64,000 nucleotides of DNA, from positions 33,695-97,694 of the forward strand of contig NZ_JBIQLE010000013.1 of the NCBI RefSeq assembly GCF_044464525.1, read 5' to 3'. The translations under genes were made by a program, and so were the position numbers. The notes beneath the pieces were generated by a model. The model was not told the DNA's origin. It did not search any database and was given only the letters and a program-made list of their open reading frames with translations. Below, one piece after another: positions 53,017-60,977 of the stretch. How positions within the stretch are numbered: position 1 is the stretch's first letter; each line of letters opens with the position of its first letter. Source of the DNA: Pusillimonas sp044464525. Lineage in GTDB: Bacteria > Pseudomonadota > Gammaproteobacteria > Burkholderiales > Burkholderiaceae_B.

Positions 53017-54153
53017 TCAGTGCTTGTTGCGATTGTTGCGCCCCAGCGAAGGCAGCAGCAGCCACGCCGGACGGCGCCACAAAACCAAGCGCGAATATAT
53101 CCAGATATAAACAGCGGCGAACACCGCAAGACTGATGCATAAAATGACAGGGTCATCCCACCAGATCGTGGCCGGCGCCAGGCCGATCAGCGTCAACACC
53201 CACAGATAGGGCGACGCCATGGCATTGCACAGCGCCGGCACCGCATGGCGGCTGTCTCGGCTGAACGTGACACGTACCAGGCGCCGAAAAACCAATTGAT
53301 GCAAGTGCAGGGCGTCGGGCTGATCCACCGGCGTGCCCCGCTTGAAGCGCCGCCGCCATATCGAGAACAGTGTTTCAAACACAGGGTAAAACACCGCCGC
53401 CAGGGCATAGAAAGGCGAGACGCTTGGGTTGCGCACCACCAGTTGCACAGCCAGCGAGGCCAGCATGAAGCCCAGGAAATATGCTCCGCCATCACCAAGA
53501 AACACTCGCCCAAACGGAAAATTCCAAACCAGGAAACCCAGGGTGGCCGACGCCAGCGCGGCAGCAATCAGGAAGATGGGGATGTCCTGCACCTGCAGCG
53601 CGACCAGGCCAATGGACAATGCCATCAGCGTGGCCACCATCCCGGCCAGCCCATTCATGCCGTCGACGATATTGAGCGCATGCGTACAGCCGCCCACCGC
53701 CACCACTGTCACAACCAGCGAAATAGGCCAGAACGACAACATCCAGTCGATGCCGGTAAAGCCGACACGCGAGATGCCGCCCAGCAACCACCAGGCAATG
53801 GCGGCCGACACAAAAGCTGCGAGCAGGCGCTTGCCGGCCCCTACCTCTTTCGTGATGTCTTCCAGCAAGCCCGCAACAAAGACGGGCATGGCTGCGATGA
53901 ACAGCACCGGCCAAAGCCAGGTTAGCGTCATGTTGCTGGGGCCAAGCACCAGCAAGCCGGCCAAACTGCCGGCCACCACAGCCAGACCGCCAACCCGGGG
54001 CGTGGACCGAGTGTGCGATGCCTGCGGCTTGGATAGGTCGGAATCGCCTGTGAAGGCGCCATGCCAACGTTCAGACGCGACAATAAGCCCGCCAACCGTG
54101 AAGGCGACGATACATATATATAGCCAAGTTAAAGTGTCCCAAGTTTGAGGCAC
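53017..54153 (-). CDS. WecA/MraY-family polyprenyl-phosphate sugar-1-phosphate transferase
   Basis: Integral membrane transferase of 378 residues with about ten helices, which starts glycan synthesis by moving a (HexNAc-)1-phosphate to undecaprenyl phosphate. Diagnostic motifs: HTRSTPRVGGLAVVAG, the Mg-binding ALNIVDGMNGLAG (Asp-Asp equivalent DG), FPFGRVFLGDGGAYFLGF, and the cytoplasmic HxH loop DALHLHQLVFRR. It has a GTG start. It is the first gene of the minus-strand polysaccharide run, consistent with its role. About 100 bases separate it from the dehydrogenase gene. Confidence 0.93.
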   Translation of the reverse strand: MPQTWDTLTWLYICIVAFTVGGLIVASERWHGAFTGDSDLSKPQASHTRSTPRVGGLAVVAGSLAGLLVLGPSNMTLTWLWPVLFIAAMPVFVAGLLEDITKEVGAGKRLLAAFVSAAIAWWLLGGISRVGFTGIDWMLSFWPISLVVTVVAVGGCTHALNIVDGMNGLAGMVATLMALSIGLVALQVQDIPIFLIAAALASATLGFLVWNFPFGRVFLGDGGAYFLGFMLASLAVQLVVRNPSVSPFYALAAVFYPVFETLFSIWRRRFKRGTPVDQPDALHLHQLVFRRLVRVTFSRDSRHAVPALCNAMASPYLWVLTLIGLAPATIWWDDPVILCISLAVFAAVYIWIYSRLVLWRRPAWLLLPSLGRNNRNKH

Positions 54154-54505
54154 GAGTGGAGAACTCCCCGCTACGATTTAAATGTTGCCACCGAAACGGT
54201 TCTGCTTGCGGCCACGCGCATCAGCAGTACCCAATCGGACTATCGACATTATGGGCCGAAACTGTAACAGTCAGGGCAAACCCTTAAAAAAATATGCAAC
54301 TAAACATGTAACTGAAGGCGGTCCATTTTAGCGCCAAGCGCTTGCAATAGGATCGGCGGCCTGTCGGCCCAATCAGCATGTCCTTGGCGGATGCCTTGAT
54401 GAAAAACGCACATAAGCGCTGCGTTCGAACGCCGGCGGTCAGCCATCTAATGGTAGGCCGGCACGGGGTAGATCAGCATCGGAATGAAGCCGGGGCCGAA
54501 AAAAC
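54154..54505. other. Non-coding spacer upstream of the polysaccharide run
   Basis: This 350-base stretch holds no credible ORF. It must contain the promoter of the polysaccharide genes. A short perfect inverted repeat ACTGT-A-ACAGT lies at 54261-54271. I found no well-spaced -35/-10 pair for the minus strand. Confidence 0.4.
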
Positions 54506-54667
54506 AAAAAAAAAGCCCGAGATCTTGCGATCTCGGGCTAAATCCACCAAAGGAGGAGGGTGGAGGAGACAACCGTGGCATGTTGGGCTACAAAAGCAGT
54601 TGCTTGAGCCAACGTGACTGGAGTTTTGTTAAGGGTTTACCTCTACAATCACGCTTCAACATCCGAT
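54506..54667 (-). ncRNA. Candidate small regulatory RNA with CU-rich anti-Shine-Dalgarno loop
   Basis: A stand-alone minus-strand transcription unit of about 160 nt is predicted between a consensus-like promoter and a strong intrinsic terminator, with no recognised protein gene around it. Near the 3' end CCACC (54563-54559) and GGTGG (54548-54544) form a stem whose ten-base loop reads CUCCUCCUUU, complementary to the AGGAGG of ribosome-binding sites. A second UCUCCUCC overlaps the 5' side. Four bases later the terminator stem starts. A further imperfect hairpin (GUUGGCU with AGCCCAAC) lies upstream. The layout recalls sRNAs that display CCUCC motifs in loops, such as the alphaproteobacterial CcsR/cuckoo RNAs. 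That is an analogy; homology is not shown. Confidence 0.65.
54514..54539 (-). terminator. Strong Rho-independent terminator of the candidate sRNA
   Basis: A perfect 11-bp stem AGCCCGAGATC / GATCTCGGGCT with a GCAA tetraloop (minus strand) is followed by an almost uninterrupted run of T, nine then G then six. On the plus strand there is no T-run, so it acts only on minus-strand RNA. Confidence 0.95.
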
Positions 54668-54673
54668 AACTAA

Positions 54674-54702
54674 ATTATATCTACACAAATGGTGCAATGC
54701 AA
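54674..54702 (-). promoter_or_regulatory. Sigma-70 promoter of the candidate sRNA
   Basis: On the minus strand TTGCAT (54702-54697) and a perfect TATAAT (54679-54674) are separated by exactly 17 bases. This predicts a start near 54667. The surrounding DNA is markedly AT-rich compared with the window. Confidence 0.75.
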
Positions 54703-54895
54703 GATATATTTGAAACCTGTTGTATTTAAAGCAGTTTGTCGTGTATTGCCTTGCCGCGCTGCTTTTAATACTTAGTGCCTGCTAACTTCTTGCCGACACA
54801 ACTGAAGTATACCTAGGGGAAACCCGAATGGCAAGCGGAATAAAAGCAACGTGGTTAATTAGTTACAAACAAAAGAGCGGCTGGGCCTCGACGCA
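54703..54895. other. AT-rich spacer between coq7 and the sRNA promoter
   Basis: No ORF with supporting features was seen in this stretch. It follows the coq7 stop codon; no clear hairpin terminator for coq7 was found here, so coq7 transcripts might read on to the terminator at 54514. Confidence 0.4.
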
Positions 54896-55588
54896 CTAGA
54901 TGCGATACGCCGTAGTGGTCATTATCTTGGACATTACCCGCATACCCAGCCGAATCGGCAAAGGCAGGCGTTCGGCGCCTTCTCGCTGGGCTGTGGTTCG
55001 ATGGCCGATTTCATCGGTGCGCATCTGTTCGACGATGCGACGCGAACGCTCGTCGTCGGCGGGCAACTGGGTTAGGTGACCATCGAGGTGCTGCTCGACC
55101 TGTGCTTCCGTCTCGGCCATGAAACCCAGGTTGCGCGCTGCTCCGGCACGACCGGCCGCAAGACCCAGGGCGAACGAACCGGCATACCAGAGCGGATTCA
55201 AATAGCTGGGCCGGCTTTGCAGCTCTTCGAGACGCTCGCGACACCACGCCAGATGATCGACCTCTTCGCCGGCGGCATCCAATAATAAAGTTCGTGTGGC
55301 TGGGTCTTCGCATAACAAGGCTTGACCGCGATACAGGGCCTGGGCGCAGACCTCGCCCACATGATTGACCCGCATCAAACCCGCTGCGTGGCGCCGCTCG
55401 GCATCCGACAATGTAGATTCGCCGCGCTGATGCCCCGCCGGATTGGGCCGCCCGGCCTGTGCAGAACCCGTCAGCACTTGCAAGGCGCGCCCCGCTTCGG
55501 CCAAGACGGCATCAAGCCCCTGCATTGATCGCGCGGGCGAATTGCCGGCGCTTTTCACTGCTGTCTCGAGTGCATCTGAATCAGCCAT
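54896..55588 (-). CDS. coq7: 5-demethoxyubiquinol hydroxylase (Coq7/UbiF-type di-iron)
   Basis: Di-iron hydroxylase of ubiquinone synthesis, inserting the C6 hydroxyl into demethoxyubiquinol at the membrane. The ferritin-like four-helix bundle carries the iron ligands in repeated motifs: MRVNHVGEVCAQALYRGQALL, AAGEEVDHLAWCRERLEEL, ETEAQVEQHLDGHL and RTDEIGHRTTA (Glu and ExxH pairs). The 230-residue chain has an N-terminal extension of about 45 residues (Ala/Gln/Gly rich) compared with minimal Coq7. It has a strong ribosome site (AAGGAGAACGCC). Confidence 0.94.
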   Translation of the reverse strand: MADSDALETAVKSAGNSPARSMQGLDAVLAEAGRALQVLTGSAQAGRPNPAGHQRGESTLSDAERRHAAGLMRVNHVGEVCAQALYRGQALLCEDPATRTLLLDAAGEEVDHLAWCRERLEELQSRPSYLNPLWYAGSFALGLAAGRAGAARNLGFMAETEAQVEQHLDGHLTQLPADDERSRRIVEQMRTDEIGHRTTAQREGAERLPLPIRLGMRVMSKIMTTTAYRI

Positions 55589-55702
55589 GGCGTTCTCCTT
55601 ATTCCATTGAAACCCGTATTCGACTGTGCAAACACCGTCAATTGGGTCATACCTTGATCATGATATAAAAAATCGGGCTCCACCGCTGGCGTCCGTCCCG
55701 TT

Positions 55703-55828
55703 ATGCCACGCCTTCAACCAACCCCGACCGACCCGACTGATCTGCCCGACCGGCCTTGCACAGCAAAGGAATTCTTCGATCAGGTCGCAGCCGGCATCTG
55801 GTTCCCGGAAGGCTTGCGCTATGATTGA
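55703..55828 (+). CDS. Possible 41-residue hypothetical protein
   Basis: A short ORF begins MPRLQPTPTDPTDLPD and ends AKEFFDQVAAGIWFPEGLRYD. The second half has a plausible folded-protein composition, while the first is Pro/Asp rich. It lies between coq7 (divergent) and the OsmC gene (same strand). There is no clear ribosome site. I do not recognise a family, and it may be fortuitous. Confidence 0.3.
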   Translation: MPRLQPTPTDPTDLPDRPCTAKEFFDQVAAGIWFPEGLRYD

Positions 55829-55889
55829 CACCTAAGGAATAGGCATCGTTCCGACTCACTTTCCACCATACCCAGGCAAATAGACTGAA

Positions 55890-56312
55890 ATGGAATGCAC
55901 TATAGATTGGGGCGGCCCTGAAGGCATGCTCTTTGTCGCGCGCACCGGCAGCGGACACGTCACCGCAATGGATGGCGCCCCCGAGGGCGGCGGCCACAAC
56001 TTTGCGCCGCGCCCGATGGAATTGCTGTTGACGGGCGCCGGCGGCTGCGCGGCGTATGACGTCGTACTCATACTCAAACGCGGACGACACGGCATTAAAG
56101 GCTGCCAGGTAAAGCTCAATGCCGAAAGGGCCGACACAGACCCCAAGGTCTTCACCAAAATACACTTCGCCTTTACTGTCACGGGCGCCGGCTTGCCGCA
56201 AGCGGCCGTCGAGCGGGCCGTCAAGCTTTCTCACGAAAAATACTGCTCGGCCACGGCCATGCTGACGCATACCGCCGAAATCACGCATTCCGTAACCATC
56301 CAGGAAGCCTGA
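55890..56312 (+). CDS. OsmC-family protein
   Basis: A 140-residue member of the OsmC/Ohr superfamily of thiol-dependent peroxidases, which detoxify organic hydroperoxides as dimers. It has the YhfA-like pattern LLTGAGGCAAYDVVLILKRGR with a conserved Cys, and LSHEKYCSATAMLTHTAEI carrying the second Cys. It is closer to the YhfA/OsmC-like group (protein often of unknown substrate) than to Ohr. It lies 60 bases before thyA on the same strand. Confidence 0.9.
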   Translation: MECTIDWGGPEGMLFVARTGSGHVTAMDGAPEGGGHNFAPRPMELLLTGAGGCAAYDVVLILKRGRHGIKGCQVKLNAERADTDPKVFTKIHFAFTVTGAGLPQAAVERAVKLSHEKYCSATAMLTHTAEITHSVTIQEA

Positions 56313-56372
56313 CTGTTCTGTCGCCAGAGCACGCGGCGGCGCCACACCGACAACCGATTTCCAGCGATTACC

Positions 56373-57167
56373 ATGCAACAGTACGAAGACCTCATGCGCC
56401 ACGTGTACGACCACGGCACCCCGAAAACCGACCGCACGGGCACAGGCACTCGTTCGGTGTTCGGCCACCAAATGCGTTTCAATCTTGGCGAAGGCTTTCC
56501 GCTGATCACCACCAAGAGGCTGCACACCAAAAGCATTTTCATTGAACTGCTCTGGTTTCTGCGTGGCGGATCGAACGTACGCTGGCTTCAAGAGCGGGGC
56601 GTCAGCATCTGGAACGAGTGGGCGGACGCCAACGGCGACCTTGGGCCTGTGTACGGTGTGCAATGGCGTTCATGGCCCACGCCTGATGGCCGGCATATCG
56701 ACCAGATAAGCCAGGTGTTGCAACAGATACGCGACAACCCGGATTCACGCCGCCTTATTGTCTCGGCCTGGAACGTGTCGGACATTCCCAACATGGCCCT
56801 GCCGCCCTGCCATGCCTTCTTTCAGTTCTACGTGGCCGACGGCAAGCTTTCGTGCCAGCTGTACCAGCGCAGCGCCGACATCTTCCTGGGCGTGCCCTTC
56901 AATATCGCCAGTTATGCCTTGCTGACCCACATGATGGCGCAGCAATGCGACCTTGAAGTGGGCGACTTCATCTGGACGGGCGGCGATTGTCACTTGTACA
57001 GCAATCACTTCGAACAGGTTGAACTACAGCTTTCACGCAAACCCTTCCCCTACCCGCGCCTGAACATCAAACGCAAGCCCGCCAGCTTGTTCGAATACGA
57101 ATACGAAGATTTCGAGATTCTCGACTATCAGTTTCATCCCCATATCAAGGCGCCCGTCGCCGTCTGA
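56373..57167 (+). CDS. thyA: Thymidylate synthase
   Basis: Makes dTMP from dUMP using methylene-tetrahydrofolate as one-carbon donor and reductant, releasing dihydrofolate. It has 264 residues, exactly the E. coli length. The N-terminal phosphate-binding DRTGTGTRSVFGHQMRF, the nucleophile Cys146 in LPPCHAFFQFYV, the QRSADIFLGVPFNIASYALL block and GDCHLYSNH are all present. It is followed after 22 bases by the gene carrying dihydrofolate reductase, the enzyme that recycles its product. Confidence 0.98.
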   Translation: MQQYEDLMRHVYDHGTPKTDRTGTGTRSVFGHQMRFNLGEGFPLITTKRLHTKSIFIELLWFLRGGSNVRWLQERGVSIWNEWADANGDLGPVYGVQWRSWPTPDGRHIDQISQVLQQIRDNPDSRRLIVSAWNVSDIPNMALPPCHAFFQFYVADGKLSCQLYQRSADIFLGVPFNIASYALLTHMMAQQCDLEVGDFIWTGGDCHLYSNHFEQVELQLSRKPFPYPRLNIKRKPASLFEYEYEDFEILDYQFHPHIKAPVAV

Positions 57168-57189
57168 CGCATTTTCTCGAGGCACCGCC

Positions 57190-59100
57190 ATGGCACTGCC
57201 CTATATCAAGCTGGTTGTCGCCTATTCCAGGAACCGCGTAATAGGCCGCGACAACGATTTGCCCTGGCGCTTGCCCAGCGACCTGGTGCATTTCAAGCGC
57301 ACAACCATGGGGCAGCCCATCGTAATGGGCCGCAAGACCTGGGAATCGTTGGGGCGCCCGCTACCGGGCCGGCCCAATCTGGTCATCAGCCGCAATGCCG
57401 GCTATGCGGCAGAGGGCGCTCGCGTATTCGCTTCATTGGCCGACGCACTGGCTGCGTGCCAGGGCGATAGTTCCGTCTGCGTCATCGGCGGCGCACAGAT
57501 CTTTGCCGACGCCCTGCCGCTTGCGGACGAGATCATCGCCACCGAAATCCATGCCGACGTCGACGGCGATGTGTACTTTCCGCCTTTACCTGCCGGCGCC
57601 TGGCAGGAAAAAGCACGCTTGCCGCAACCCGAGGAAAACGGTTACCGCTACGACTTCGTCACGTATTGCCGCAGCCGCGATACCGATGGACCAAAGGCCG
57701 GCACATCCGCCCACTCGACTACAGAAGCTTCGGGCGGCGGCGACAACGCCGCAGGCAGCACAGACAGCACCACACATGGCCGCGCGCCTGTTCAGCCAGA
57801 TCTATCGCATTTGTGGATGCCGTTTACGGCAAACCGGGAGTTCAAACAAAACCCGCGCTTGCTGGCGACAGCGCAGGGCATGTATTACACCGAGACCCAG
57901 GGCCGGCGGATACTGGACAGCATGGCCGGCCTGTGGTGCGTCAATGCCGGCCACGCACGATCGGAAATCATCGAAGCGATTACACACCAGGCCACGCAAC
58001 TGGATTATGCGCCTGGCTTCCAGATGGGCCATCCCGCCGCCTTCGAGGCGGCTTCGGCCCTGGCTCGCATCATGCCCGCGCAGTTGGACCGCATCTTTTT
58101 CACCAACTCGGGTTCCGAATCGGTGGACACCGCTCTGAAAATCGCGCTGGCCTACCATCGCAGCCGAGGCGAGGGCCAGCGCACGCGCTTCATTGGACGC
58201 GAGCGGGGCTATCACGGCGTGGGTTTCGGCGGCATTTCGGTGGGCGGCATCACCGCCAACCGCAAGACGTATTCCGGCGCCCTGCTGCCGGCGGTAGACC
58301 ATCTTCCCCATACCCACAATCTGCAGCACAACGCGTTCTCACGGGGGCAGCCGCAGTGGGGCGCCCACCTGGCCGACGAGCTTGAGCGCATCGTCGCCCT
58401 GCACGACCCCTCTACCATCGCCGCCGTCATTGTCGAGCCTTTGGCCGGCTCCGCCGGTGTATTGGTTCCGCCCGCAGGCTATCTGGAACGGCTACGAGCC
58501 ATCACTTCGCAGCACGGCATACTGCTGATCTTCGATGAAGTGATCACGGCGTTCGGCCGCCTGGGTGCTGCCACGGCAAGTGCGTGTTTCGGCGTAGACC
58601 CCGACATCGTGACGCTGGCCAAGGGAATCAGCAATGCCGCAGTGCCCTGCGGCGCAGTGGCCGTGCACCGAGGCGTGCATGACGCCATCGTCGACCAGGC
58701 CGCCGGCGGCATTGAGCTGTTCCACGGCTATACCTATTCGGGCCACCCGCTTGCCGCCGTCGCAATCAAGGCAACGCTGGACATCTACGAGCGTGAGCGC
58801 TTATTCGACCGCGCCGCCGCCCTGGCGCCCTATTTCGAGCAAGCGGCCCACAGCCTGCAAGGCGCCCCCCATGTTCAGGACATTCGCAACCTGGGCCTGG
58901 TGGCGGGCATCGAGCTGCAAGCCCGGGAAGGCGCACCCGGCGCACGAGCCGCCGAAGTCTTCCAGGCCTGCTATGATCGCGGCGTTTTATTGCGCTATAC
59001 CGGCGACACCCTCGCCGTTTCGCCATCCTTGATCATTGACGAGAGCCAGATCGATCAAGTGTTCGATACGTTGAAGTCTGTACTGGCCAAGGTGGCCTGA
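57190..59100 (+). CDS. Fusion protein: dihydrofolate reductase + class III (omega) aminotransferase
   Basis: A continuous 636-residue frame. Residues 1-162 are a complete FolA: VVAYSRNRVIGRDNDLPWRLPSDLVHFKRTTMG, VMGRKTWESLGRPLPGR, and VIGGAQIFADAL. A flexible Gly/Ser/Thr linker follows (about 163-205). Residues 206-636 are a full PLP class III aminotransferase of the beta-alanine/pyruvate type: LWMPFTANREF, GLWCVNAGHARSEI, FFTNSGSESVDTALK, LIFDEVITAFGRLG, and the Schiff-base Lys478 in TLAKGISNAAVPCG. The linker contains no ATG or GTG codon in frame, so the aminotransferase has no evident start of its own. The FolA half fits thyA upstream; the aminotransferase has no pathway partner here. Confidence 0.9.
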   Translation: MALPYIKLVVAYSRNRVIGRDNDLPWRLPSDLVHFKRTTMGQPIVMGRKTWESLGRPLPGRPNLVISRNAGYAAEGARVFASLADALAACQGDSSVCVIGGAQIFADALPLADEIIATEIHADVDGDVYFPPLPAGAWQEKARLPQPEENGYRYDFVTYCRSRDTDGPKAGTSAHSTTEASGGGDNAAGSTDSTTHGRAPVQPDLSHLWMPFTANREFKQNPRLLATAQGMYYTETQGRRILDSMAGLWCVNAGHARSEIIEAITHQATQLDYAPGFQMGHPAAFEAASALARIMPAQLDRIFFTNSGSESVDTALKIALAYHRSRGEGQRTRFIGRERGYHGVGFGGISVGGITANRKTYSGALLPAVDHLPHTHNLQHNAFSRGQPQWGAHLADELERIVALHDPSTIAAVIVEPLAGSAGVLVPPAGYLERLRAITSQHGILLIFDEVITAFGRLGAATASACFGVDPDIVTLAKGISNAAVPCGAVAVHRGVHDAIVDQAAGGIELFHGYTYSGHPLAAVAIKATLDIYERERLFDRAAALAPYFEQAAHSLQGAPHVQDIRNLGLVAGIELQAREGAPGARAAEVFQACYDRGVLLRYTGDTLAVSPSLIIDESQIDQVFDTLKSVLAKVA

Positions 59101-59127
59101 GACCTTTGCCGACCATAAGCACAATGC

Positions 59128-60468
59128 TCAGAACGTATAAGTAACCAGCAGCATGCCCCATAAATTACCCTTGGCGCCGCCGATTTGCGTTCCGCCTTGA
59201 GCGGCATCGTACTTGGGCTTGTACCAGCCGATGGCGGGCATTACATAGAAGCTGTCCAACACCCACTCGGCATACAGGTCGATCTCGTACCCATCCAGGC
59301 GGCCCAGGGCTTTGTTCAAGGAGCTGAATCGGTAGGCCAGCATTCCCACGCTAAAGGAGTCGGACGCGGACACCTTTAAGTTGACATGATGCACCTTGGT
59401 ATTGCTGTTGAACGGCCCCGCGTAGTTTCCGGCCAGTTCGCCCTGCACCCAGGTTCCCAAGCTGCGCACGTTGCCGTAGAGCAGCGGATCGAACCTCTCG
59501 GAAAAATAGCTGTAACGATAGTTGATGCTTGGCTCGCCCGGCAGATCGGCAAATGTCCAGCCCACCTCGCCGTACCATGCGCGCTCGTTGCCCGAATGCC
59601 TGCGCTGGTGCGCATACTCGGCTGAAAAGAACAGGTTTTCCACGCCCAGGTCACCCTGGGTGCGCAAGCTGTAGGTTTTGACGCCCTTGCGCTGCTTCGA
59701 ATCAAGGGCGGAGTCAGTATCAAGCACTTCGATATAGCTGGCGCCGACAAGGTTGCGGGCCGACTTTGCCATCAACGTCGCCACGGCGAACTCGGGCCGC
59801 GCCTGGCCGGGGTTGTTCGACTTCAACCACATGAACTCGCCAACCAGGCCCTGCTCGCCGCCCAACCGCACAGCGGCCGTCTGCGCAAAAGCGTTCTCGG
59901 GAGCCAGATAATAAACGCCGCCGCGGTCATAGGCGCCGCCAGCGTAGTCGCGCCCGAGGCTGAGGCTGTCCTTGGCGATAAGAAATCCGTCACCGACGAA
60001 CAGCCGGCGGCGTCCGGCGGTGACATGCACCCCGTCCTTGCCCAGCGCCGGAAACATGTCGCCCGAACGCCAGCCCACATAGGCTTCGGAAAGCGCCGCG
60101 CCGCTGTCGTTGGGCTTCGTCCATCCGGCGGGGTCGCCATCGCCGAATGTGCTTTTGCCCAGTGCCGACACGACGCCGTATAGCTCGCTGCCTTCGGATA
60201 ATTTTCGTGCCCCGCGCAGGCCCAGCTTCACATAGCCCTCTTGCCAGGTGGAAGAGCCTTCTTCCTGGGTACCTGATTGCTGGTAGTTGCGTTGACTGTG
60301 ATAGGCGCCGGCGCCAACCTGGAAATCTAGATGCAGATCACCCTTGATGGAGTCGACCAGTTCAACGGCCACGGCGGCACAAGGCAGGAAAGCGCACGAA
60401 AGCGCCACAAAAGCGGCCATGCGTGCGCGAAGCGACGGGCCCGGTTTTGTTTCCATACTTGCGCTCAT
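59128..60468 (-). CDS. Outer-membrane beta-barrel protein (porin-like)
   Basis: A 446-residue exported protein with a signal peptide (AAFVALSCAFLPCAAVAVE), after which the sequence is built of alternating beta-strand segments rich in Gly, Tyr and Trp, ending in the aromatic residue typical of outer-membrane barrels (LLVTYTF). The region GYVKLGLRGARKLSEGSELYGVV and AYVGWRSGDMFPALGKDGVHVTAGRR suggests an alginate-export-like or OprD-like channel fold. The ATG at 60456 may be the true start. The substrate is unknown. It lies 40 bases after gcvH on the same strand. Confidence 0.8.
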   Translation of the reverse strand: MSASMETKPGPSLRARMAAFVALSCAFLPCAAVAVELVDSIKGDLHLDFQVGAGAYHSQRNYQQSGTQEEGSSTWQEGYVKLGLRGARKLSEGSELYGVVSALGKSTFGDGDPAGWTKPNDSGAALSEAYVGWRSGDMFPALGKDGVHVTAGRRRLFVGDGFLIAKDSLSLGRDYAGGAYDRGGVYYLAPENAFAQTAAVRLGGEQGLVGEFMWLKSNNPGQARPEFAVATLMAKSARNLVGASYIEVLDTDSALDSKQRKGVKTYSLRTQGDLGVENLFFSAEYAHQRRHSGNERAWYGEVGWTFADLPGEPSINYRYSYFSERFDPLLYGNVRSLGTWVQGELAGNYAGPFNSNTKVHHVNLKVSASDSFSVGMLAYRFSSLNKALGRLDGYEIDLYAEWVLDSFYVMPAIGWYKPKYDAAQGGTQIGGAKGNLWGMLLVTYTF

Positions 60469-60507
60469 GCTTAAGATTACGCAGAACAGGAAACCGGGCA
60501 GTTCGGA

Positions 60508-60888
60508 TCAGTCGGAATCGACCAGACCCTGGTAGCCGTTGGCATCCAGCAAGGCTTCGACGTCGGTCGGGTTGCTGGGACGTATCTTGAAGATCCATGC
60601 CTCAAAAGGCGTCTGGTTGATCAGGTCTGGCTGGCCGTCCAGCGCCTCGTTGAACTCGGTGATTTCGCCCGCAACCGGTGCGTAGATGTCGGAAGCCGCC
60701 TTTACTGATTCAACCACGCCGGCGGTTTCTCCCGCCTTCAGATGCGCGCCCACCTTGAAGTCGCCAACGAAAACCAGGTCGCCCAGCTGATCTTGCGCAT
60801 TGTCTGTTATACCTACAAGAAACACATCGCCGTCGGCTTTTACCCATTCATGCGAAGGCGTGTATTTGCGATCGTCCGGTTGACTCAT
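60508..60888 (-). CDS. gcvH: Glycine cleavage system H protein
   Basis: Lipoyl-carrying protein of 126 residues that shuttles the aminomethyl group between the P and T proteins of the glycine cleavage system. The lipoylation lysine is Lys63 in ETAGVVESVKAASDIYAPV. The N-terminal KYTPSHEWVKADGDVFLVGITDNAQDQLGDLVFV is typical. gcvT and gcvP are not adjacent in this window, so the H gene stands alone. It is followed closely by the barrel protein gene. There is no room upstream for a glycine riboswitch. Confidence 0.96.
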   Translation of the reverse strand: MSQPDDRKYTPSHEWVKADGDVFLVGITDNAQDQLGDLVFVGDFKVGAHLKAGETAGVVESVKAASDIYAPVAGEITEFNEALDGQPDLINQTPFEAWIFKIRPSNPTDVEALLDANGYQGLVDSD

Positions 60889-60977
60889 TTAGACCTCTTG
60901 ATTTGTTGGGGTTAGTGCTTTTCAGGAGCATAGCGTGAATCCATGCGGCAAGCCAACACCGGGTTGACCTCCTTGCC

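Noticed and set aside
55701..56663. 320-codon minus-strand frame across OsmC and thyA
   Set aside because: Opposite two certain genes and without protein-family features.
60889..60977. Glycine riboswitch before gcvH
   Set aside because: Only 89 bases separate the genes and no conserved aptamer core is visible.
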